Part shown: one piece after another, positions 43,225 through 48,627 of the stretch
How positions within the stretch are numbered: the stretch's first letter is position 1
Layout of the letters: every line of letters begins with the position of its first letter
DNA from: Nitrospinaceae bacterium
GTDB lineage: Bacteria > Nitrospinota > Nitrospinia > Nitrospinales > VA-1
Direction of reading: 5' to 3'
Assembly: GCA_029261675.1 (NCBI GenBank)
Contig: JAJDBA010000047.1
Coordinates: forward strand, 1-48,627
Length of the DNA: 48,627 nt
The notes under the pieces: generated by a model
The model's input: only the letters and a program-made list of their open reading frames with translations
Told to the model about the DNA's origin: nothing
Database searches by the model: none
Translations under genes and position numbers: made by a program

Positions 43225-44456
43225 AAAGAAGTATTGCCAAAAATACTTTTTATAAATTCTTCTTCTGTTTGATCCACCACCTTCTCCCAAGAATAATTCC
43301 TTTCAGCTGTTTCCCTACACTTCAATTTTAATTTGGAATAGTATTCTGAGTTATTAAGAAAGTGTTCCATGCCTTTTGCCAGGGACTCAGGTGATGTCCC
43401 TTGAAAGATCAGATTTTGATCGACCAGAGCTAAAATTTCTTTCGTTGCCCCAACAGGTGTTCCCATTACCGGCAGGCCACTTGCAAAGGATTCCGCCGTT
43501 ACCAAACCGAACCCTTCAATGGCTGTTGTGGGGAGAACAAACAAATCGGATACTCTAAAATAAAGAGGTAAAGTTTCCCGGGGAACTAAGCCTGTAAGCC
43601 GGATGGTATTTGTTAGTTTTTTTTCCGCTATCAGGTTTTCCAGACGTTGCCGTAAACTTCCTTTTCCCACCATTGCCAGTTGAAAAGTTTTGTCCGGATT
43701 TTTTTTAAGCAGGAGTTCGACAGCTAAGACCAAGTTTTCCAGTCCCATTCTTTCTTCTAACCTTCGTACTGTCAATATTAGCGGCACATCTTTTTTCAGA
43801 TTTAGTTTTTCACGAATCGCATTATTATTTTCTTCAGGCTTTAAGGGATGAAAATGATTCAAATCAACACCCCCTGGAATTATTACGAGGTCTGGGTTGG
43901 ATAGAGAATAATAGTCTTTAAAACGGTTTTTAGAATATTCACTCAGAAAAAGCAGGGTTCTAGAAAATCTGTAACACGCCCATTCCATAATTCGAATCAT
44001 TTCCAGCCGAAATTTTAGCCCCAAGGGTATTTGAGCAGTACCAACAGCGTTGATCCGTTCTTCATCAAACCAGGAACTATGGAAATGATAAATCTTAGGA
44101 ACCTTCCATAAACTGGGTTGCAGCAAAACAAGAAACCCAATGAGCGGATTATGAATATGGATAAGATCAATGGACTTAAGCTTTAAAATGGATTTTACTT
44201 TTTTTCTCATAGCCTTCCAAAGGGGTAGCATGCCTTTACTTTCTCGGAAAGAAACTCGGTAATATTGAATCCCATCTATATCTTCTTGTGATGGTTGGTT
44301 TTCGGAAGATTTACAGGTTATCTGATATACATTATGTCCTCTTGTAACAAGACGCTTATTGATTTCATAAGTCAGTCCCCAGGCACCGCCAACTTCATCG
44401 GGATAGCAGTGGTATTGCAGAGATAGAATTGTAAGTTTTTTTTGGGGTTTGTCCAT
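43221..44456 (-). CDS. GT4-family glycosyltransferase
   Basis: A 411-residue GT-B enzyme. The N-terminal half shows LSLQYHCYPDEVGGAWGLTY, IDLIHIHNPLIGFLVLL and the KIYHFHSSWFDEERINAVGT region. The C-terminal half carries LILTVRRLEERMGLENLVLA and the donor-binding EX7E-type motif EGFGLVTAESFASGLPVMGT. It transfers a sugar from a nucleotide donor, probably in surface polysaccharide synthesis. It overlaps the TMTC-like gene by 4 bases. No clear ribosome binding site was found. Confidence 0.92.
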   Translation of the reverse strand: MDKPQKKLTILSLQYHCYPDEVGGAWGLTYEINKRLVTRGHNVYQITCKSSENQPSQEDIDGIQYYRVSFRESKGMLPLWKAMRKKVKSILKLKSIDLIHIHNPLIGFLVLLQPSLWKVPKIYHFHSSWFDEERINAVGTAQIPLGLKFRLEMIRIMEWACYRFSRTLLFLSEYSKNRFKDYYSLSNPDLVIIPGGVDLNHFHPLKPEENNNAIREKLNLKKDVPLILTVRRLEERMGLENLVLAVELLLKKNPDKTFQLAMVGKGSLRQRLENLIAEKKLTNTIRLTGLVPRETLPLYFRVSDLFVLPTTAIEGFGLVTAESFASGLPVMGTPVGATKEILALVDQNLIFQGTSPESLAKGMEHFLNNSEYYSKLKLKCRETAERNYSWEKVVDQTEEEFIKSIFGNTSL

Positions 44457-44551
44457 AATGATAAAACAGAATTCGTTTCAGGATAGAAAATTCAAGATTT
44501 CTGGATCATGATTCAGGCTAGATTTTAACAGAGGCTCCGATTGGGTATCCA

Positions 44552-44580
44552 TTGAAACCTTGTCATTATTACTATATATT
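44552..44580 (+). promoter_or_regulatory. Putative ssrA promoter
   Basis: TTGAAA (44552-44557), a 17-base spacer and TATATT (44575-44580) precede the tmRNA 5' end by about 30 bases, leaving a short leader that RNase P would remove. Confidence 0.55.
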
Positions 44581-44610
44581 AGAAGTAGAGTACTATTCCA
44601 ATATGTATTG

Positions 44611-44969
44611 GGGGGCGATCCGGTTTCGACGGGAGAGCTGAAGCAAGGGTTGCATGCACGGGGTGCCGTTGGCCCGTTAAAAAACGGCTTTTATATAATC
44701 GCTAACGATTATGATGTAGCTGTAGCCGCTTAATTTAAACGGTTACCGTCCGCCGCGTCCATGTTCGCGGGATACGGGTCGGACGTCACTCAGCGAACTG
44801 GTTCTGTTTACATGTTCCGAGTAAATGGGACGAGATTTTTAGGAACTGGTGTCGACTTAATCCTGCTTCTGGGAGTTCGTCGGGACAAGACTCAAATCAG
44901 AAGATAAGCATGTAGACGCCTTTGTCTAAAACCTTTCGGACGGGGGTTCGATTCCCCCCGCCTCCACCA
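44611..44969 (+). ncRNA. ssrA: Transfer-messenger RNA (tmRNA)
   Basis: The 5' end GGGGGCG (44611-44617) pairs with CGCCTCC (44959-44965) to make the acceptor stem, followed by A and CCA (ends 44969). CGGTTTCGACGGG near the start and GGGGGTTCGATTCCCCCC near the end are the conserved tRNA-like D- and T-arm blocks. The internal reading frame at 44701-44730 encodes ANDYDVAVAA with TAA at 44731-44733. The RNA rescues stalled ribosomes with SmpB and tags the unfinished protein for proteolysis. It is a single-chain form of 359 bases, not a permuted two-piece form. Confidence 0.97.
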
Positions 44970-44978
44970 ATTTAACAT

Positions 44979-45022
44979 CCCAGGGAATCCAAAAACGAGC
45001 AATTTTTCTGGGGTTTTTGCTT
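44979..45022 (+). terminator. Possible terminator of ssrA
   Basis: CCCAG (44979-44983) pairs with CTGGG (45008-45012), with a further CAAAAAC/GTTTTTG alternative pairing, followed by GTTTTTGCTTTT. The loop is long, so confidence is moderate. The remaining bases to 45218 contain no recognisable feature. Confidence 0.45.
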
Positions 45023-45218
45023 TTAACTATCCAGAGTTACCCCATAGAGTTTATTGACATTCGGGGGCAACTTTTTGGGCATCTCGAAAAACTCGAATCA
45101 CATTAGCTATTTAAACATTTAAAGTTATGAGATTGTTTGGTAGCCCCCGCCCCATTCCTCTGTGCAGCTTGTACGGACTCACCAGAAAAAACCTGAACGA
45201 AACAATGATAAGTTCCTA

Positions 45219-46073
45219 TTATAAGTTTAAGATTTGATATTCTGAATAAAGAAGATCTATGTCCGCACTTTTCAAAGTATCCGATTTGTATACTCTAGGG
45301 TGTGGTAGGCTAAAATAAATTGAAGGGAAAATAGTCTCTCCATGCAATTGCCTTTCATCCACCAATATACCAAATGCTTTCATTCGCCAGCAAATACGTC
45401 CTGATAGTAAATTAATATGAGATGAAAAAAAACGATGGTCACTAATGTAATGAATATGCACCAGTGGGATATTTTTTTTAATAGTTCTGGAGCCAATTAA
45501 ATAACATTCACCTTCGGGACCACAAATCATAACGTGGAAACAATTTAAATTACGATGATCATTGAATAGTTTTAGTGTTTCCCCTTCTAGTTTTTTTTCT
45601 ATTTCCAAGAGGTTAAATATGATTTTTGTTGAAGATTTAAAATTTAAGGAAATGGGTAAGGGAAAAATTATCCTTTGACCAGTTTCAAGATTAACGAATC
45701 CTAATTTTTTCATTATGGCGTGAGTTCCAGAATTACAAGTGAGGACAGTGATGGTATGGTTGCCGAGTTCGAGGACAGGAAAAAAAAGATGAAGGCTTTT
45801 CCCTCGGTATTTCTTTTTTACAACCCAACTTGTTACATTGCAGAACTTGATTAAATTATCATTAAGAGTTCGTTGACTAAACAATAAACCTAAAAATCCA
45901 ACAGCATTTTCGCAATCATACATCACGTAGCCAAAATAATTTTCATTATCATCCCAGTCGGCTTTAAATAAACCTAGCCATTCATCCTGAGTCTGCTTTC
46001 GACTATCTAACTCGAATAAGAGAGGAAGGAGTTTTTCAAAGTCCTTTTCCGTGACTTTTTTTACGGTCACCAT
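45219..46073 (-). CDS. GNAT-like acetyltransferase family protein
   Basis: A 284-residue protein. The N-terminal half is GNAT-like: VTVKKVTEKDFEKLLPLLFE, YVMYDCENAVGFLGLLFSQR, SWVVKKKYRGKSLHLFFPVL (in the acetyl-CoA loop position RxxG/A) and MKKLGFVNLE. The C-terminal half (from about 150) is an unassigned region. It resembles acyltransferases found in glycan and polyketide-like clusters. It is the downstream member of a minus-strand run with an acyl carrier protein and FkbH-like protein, separated from the carrier gene by 107 bases. Base composition is more A+T-rich than the central window. Confidence 0.72.
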   Translation of the reverse strand: MVTVKKVTEKDFEKLLPLLFELDSRKQTQDEWLGLFKADWDDNENYFGYVMYDCENAVGFLGLLFSQRTLNDNLIKFCNVTSWVVKKKYRGKSLHLFFPVLELGNHTITVLTCNSGTHAIMKKLGFVNLETGQRIIFPLPISLNFKSSTKIIFNLLEIEKKLEGETLKLFNDHRNLNCFHVMICGPEGECYLIGSRTIKKNIPLVHIHYISDHRFFSSHINLLSGRICWRMKAFGILVDERQLHGETIFPSIYFSLPHPRVYKSDTLKSADIDLLYSEYQILNL

Positions 46074-46180
46074 TAAAAACTGAGAGAAGCCATTAGAGTA
46101 AGATAAAATATCACCTTATTTATAGTAAGGAGGATGATTGTTGAAAGGAAAATTTTCTAGAATAAGGAACAAGGCTCTAG

Positions 46181-46426
46181 TTAAGGATTAATTTTTCTTG
46201 ATATCAACTCGATCATTTCACCAGTATTTTCTAGTTTTCCAATTTCAACCAGGTTTAACTTCAGATCGAATATTTTTTCAATGTTAACGACAAGAGTGAT
46301 CTGATTTAATGAATCCCACTCTTCAATATCAGAGGATGTCATATTGTCAGAAATTTTTATTGAATCATCATCAAACACGTCACAAAAAATACTATTCATT
46401 TTATTAACAATTTCTTGACGTTCCAA
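46181..46426 (-). CDS. Acyl carrier protein
   Basis: An 81-residue carrier. The phosphopantetheine attachment serine is Ser39 in IEEWDSLNQITLVVNIEKIF. It is more like the EWDSL carriers of FkbH-type and polyketide or capsule clusters than the fatty-acid carrier with DSLDTVEL. It sits 10 bases downstream of the FkbH-like gene. The two probably work together: FkbH-like proteins load acyl groups onto a dedicated carrier. Confidence 0.92.
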   Translation of the reverse strand: MERQEIVNKMNSIFCDVFDDDSIKISDNMTSSDIEEWDSLNQITLVVNIEKIFDLKLNLVEIGKLENTGEMIELISRKINP

Positions 46427-46436
46427 AATTTTACCT

Positions 46437-48323
46437 CTAATTCTCTGGGGATAAATTTTTACTTTCGCTTCGTTTAATAGTATGACTAAATTTTGGCAAT
46501 GGTTCCTTCATGTTTAACTCCCAGTATGTCGTGCCACCCGCTTCTGTTTTAGCGAGTTTAAAACCTAGACGTTCATAAAGAGAAGATACAATTTTATTTT
46601 TTTTTGATGGTATGTATTTCCCTATAATAAAATTAGATTTTTCCAATTTAGCCATAGATATGATTTCACTGCAAATAAATTCCTCCATTCCCCTTGAGAA
46701 AACACGACAACTCATAACCCAAGTGTCTACATAAAAAATCTCTGGCTGGAGTTTAATGATTAGAGCCGAAATTAACCCATTATTTCCAAAACGATCTATT
46801 AAACAAAAATAACGTAAGATAGTCATTTTATCATTAATCATCGATCGTACTTGTGCCTCAGTATAACGCGTTGTAGTAAGATGAAATTGGTTACTCTTAT
46901 TGATTAGTTGAGTAAATCTTGACAAATTTTGTTCATTCACTTGCCCAACTTCAGATTCCATTTCCAGATCAATAAGAAATTCATTAAGATTAACAAATTG
47001 CTTCTGATGTTCTGATCTTATAGTATTTTCTTTATAGAATTGGTTCCTATTTGAATCTTCATTGGAAAAAGCGAGAGATTCAAAAAAGCTCCCCCGTTCA
47101 ATTGCGCCAATAAATGATGTCGGGTCTTCTGGGAGGTCAACAACGGTCACTTCAGGTAAAATTTTTCGAACAAGTTGACGCTCAAAAGGGTTGTCATCAA
47201 TAAAAACTATAGAATCAAGACCAATATTAAGCGCCGCTGCAATATCTCGAATATTGTCGGGTTTGTTTTTCCAATTAGCTTTGAACACTGCAATATCATC
47301 CAGTTGTATTAGCATATCTGGATGGTTCAAAAAAACATCGCTAGCAATATTTTCCTCATTTTTACTGCAAATAGAAAGCAGGATACCTCTTTTTTTGAGT
47401 GCCAGTAAATACTTTTGAAACTCTAGGAATGCTTCCCCCTCAGCCCCATGTCCGAGTTGAATACCATTTAGCCCATCATCACCTATAACTCCACCCCATA
47501 AGGTATTATCAAGATCTAAAATTAGGCATTTTTTAGCTCCCACTTTTCCTGCTGCAATTAAAGACGCTGCTTGTGAAGCTACTAAGCCACTTGCATCAAA
47601 GGAGAAGGCATGCTTTGAATAATGCCAGTAGCGGGCATCGTGCCAATCATTTTTTCCAAATAAAGAAGAAAGGTAGTCCATGTCAAAAATAGTAACACCT
47701 GGCCGAGACGATAAAGCTAAAGAAAGATTAAATTTACGTAGAAGGCTGGTTTGAGACCAACCAACTGAGCCTTCAAGGTTACCAAAAATTCTGGAATTAG
47801 GCAGGTCTATGTTATTTTGCAAGATATGACAGGATGATTGTTTTCTTATGACATCCCAAAGTTCAACAAACTCCTTAATGATAATATCAACTGCAGCATC
47901 ACATTCTCTTGGGCTAGCACCAAAGGGGACAGAAAGCTTTACATCACGATAATTATTAAAAATCCAAACAAACTCTGGGGCAAAGCCATATAAGTCACTT
48001 TTTGGATTTAGGACAGTTTGACTAATTGTATTAAAAGGAGAGGAAAATATCTCAACTCTAAAACCTTGTTTAGCTAGCCAGAATTTTAATATATCAATGA
48101 AATGATCAACGGTACTCGTGGCTAACAACGCCAATCTCAAATCTTTAAGCTTCAACTTTTCTGAAGGTATAGAATTAAAAAGTGAAGCATATCTTGATTG
48201 GAGTGTAAAATCATGTTCTTGTTCAGATAGTGTAACTAGGTCCTGAAAAGCGTCTGTGAAGTGGCCTTTTTGGATCTCCTTCTTAATCGATTTGAGCTTA
48301 ATAATTTGTTTTTCTTGCGTCAC
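46437..48323 (-). CDS. FkbH-like HAD-superfamily protein
   Basis: A 628-residue protein in three parts. Residues about 60-260 resemble the SGNH-like region found in many FkbH proteins. Residues about 263-430 are the FkbH HAD domain: KCLILDLDNTLWGGVIGDDG (Asp270/Asp272), LLSICSKNEENIA and IVFIDDNPFERQLVR. Residues about 450-615 form a GNAT-like domain (FGNNGLISALIIKL; LYERLGFKLAKTEAGGTTYW). FkbH in polyketide systems dephosphorylates and transfers a glyceryl group to a carrier protein; FkbH-like proteins in surface polysaccharide clusters are less defined. The adjacent carrier protein fits. Confidence 0.9.
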   Translation of the reverse strand: MTQEKQIIKLKSIKKEIQKGHFTDAFQDLVTLSEQEHDFTLQSRYASLFNSIPSEKLKLKDLRLALLATSTVDHFIDILKFWLAKQGFRVEIFSSPFNTISQTVLNPKSDLYGFAPEFVWIFNNYRDVKLSVPFGASPRECDAAVDIIIKEFVELWDVIRKQSSCHILQNNIDLPNSRIFGNLEGSVGWSQTSLLRKFNLSLALSSRPGVTIFDMDYLSSLFGKNDWHDARYWHYSKHAFSFDASGLVASQAASLIAAGKVGAKKCLILDLDNTLWGGVIGDDGLNGIQLGHGAEGEAFLEFQKYLLALKKRGILLSICSKNEENIASDVFLNHPDMLIQLDDIAVFKANWKNKPDNIRDIAAALNIGLDSIVFIDDNPFERQLVRKILPEVTVVDLPEDPTSFIGAIERGSFFESLAFSNEDSNRNQFYKENTIRSEHQKQFVNLNEFLIDLEMESEVGQVNEQNLSRFTQLINKSNQFHLTTTRYTEAQVRSMINDKMTILRYFCLIDRFGNNGLISALIIKLQPEIFYVDTWVMSCRVFSRGMEEFICSEIISMAKLEKSNFIIGKYIPSKKNKIVSSLYERLGFKLAKTEAGGTTYWELNMKEPLPKFSHTIKRSESKNLSPEN

Positions 48324-48428
48324 AAAAAAGTCCCTAAATTTTTAAATATTTTTTACCTCTTCTAGCATTTATTAAAGTGAGAAAATGTTTATAATTTATT
48401 ATTCTTCTAGGAGGGAGTTCTTACTTTT

Positions 48429-48627
48429 TTATGAAGCTACATGATCATAAATAGAGCCCAATAGATTTTGTATTCTATTAAAGGAAGGATGTTTGTCATC
48501 ATACTTCCCTTCAATCTGGTCATAAACGACTGAATTAATTTCTGTTTGAAGGGCAATTATTTCATTAATGGAGTAGCCCTGATCGTAAAGGTATGCGATA
48601 TACCATAGGCTGGTATCAGCATCGATA
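48429..48627 (-). CDS. Unknown protein, C-terminal part (runs off window)
   Basis: On the minus strand an open frame runs from the window edge to TAA at 48429-48431. It gives about 65 residues, including IDADTSLWYIAYLYDQGYSI and FNRIQNLLGSIYDHVAS. It has no stop in this stretch and a natural-looking composition. I do not recognise the family. It lies upstream of the FkbH-like gene and may be part of the same surface-modification cluster. Confidence 0.6.
   Translation of the reverse strand, partial: IDADTSLWYIAYLYDQGYSINEIIALQTEINSVVYDQIEGKYDDKHPSFNRIQNLLGSIYDHVAS

Noticed and set aside
44970..48627. Attachment-site repeat of the tmRNA 3' end marking an integrated island
   Set aside because: I searched by eye for a second copy of the GTTCGATTCCCCCC block and found none in the window; no integrase gene either.

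Overview
This is a stretch of bacterial chromosome from a free-living Gram-negative organism. By gene content it most resembles the marine Nitrospinota (Nitrospina-like) group: periplasmic multihaem c-type cytochromes, NHL-repeat secreted proteins, DUF547, MauE and FkbH genes, and a housekeeping set of bacterial type. The phylum is my inference; that it is bacterial is certain (tmRNA, LepA, EngB, bacterial TyrRS). Base composition is moderate to A+T-rich, clearly more A+T-rich in the last 4 kb. Many genes lack a strong Shine-Dalgarno sequence. There are no rRNA genes, no tRNA genes other than the tmRNA, no CRISPR array and no recognisable transposase.

Layout. 0-6 kb: glycine cleavage genes gcvT and gcvH (minus), then a plus-strand run of a MobA-like nucleotidyltransferase, lepA, lepB and a HAD phosphatase. 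5.7-15.2 kb: mixed genes, with an unknown alpha-helical protein, a DUF4399 lipoprotein, a phosphodiester glycosidase-like exported protein with a ModE-type regulator, a sensor kinase/response regulator pair, a methyltransferase with a small membrane protein, tyrS, and a secreted protein convergent with it. 15.6-18.5 kb: a consensus promoter with a long leader drives a 12-repeat NHL propeller protein, followed by a small exported protein. 18.6-25.3 kb: a stand-alone HPt protein, then a tightly coupled cytochrome operon (four genes, 25 haem sites by count) whose two largest products are tandem paralogues. 25.3-29.5 kb: DUF1015, engB, a 39-residue membrane peptide gene, a repeat-bearing unknown protein, an isoaspartyl peptidase and a zinc-ribbon membrane protein. 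29.5-33.2 kb: a decayed DUF523 gene, then a putative light/B12 module (His-rich repeat protein, CarH-like photoreceptor, CbiX-like chelatase) behind a promoter crowded with repeated half-sites. 33.3-37.3 kb: purD and a mixed-type amino-acid ABC transporter. 37.3-41 kb: an exported protein with a destroyed metallopeptidase motif, and a radical SAM/DUF547/MauE cluster. 41-44.5 kb: a TMTC-like TPR membrane protein and a glycosyltransferase. 44.6-45 kb: tmRNA. 45.2-48.6 kb: a GNAT protein, an acyl carrier protein and an FkbH-like protein, probably part of a surface glycan or acyl-modification cluster continuing past the window.

The two best candidates for undescribed systems are the tandem decahaem/dodecahaem cytochrome operon (19.0-25.25 kb) and the CarH-linked operon (30.07-32.3 kb), which appears to place a novel duplicated, His-rich exported protein under adenosylcobalamin/light control.
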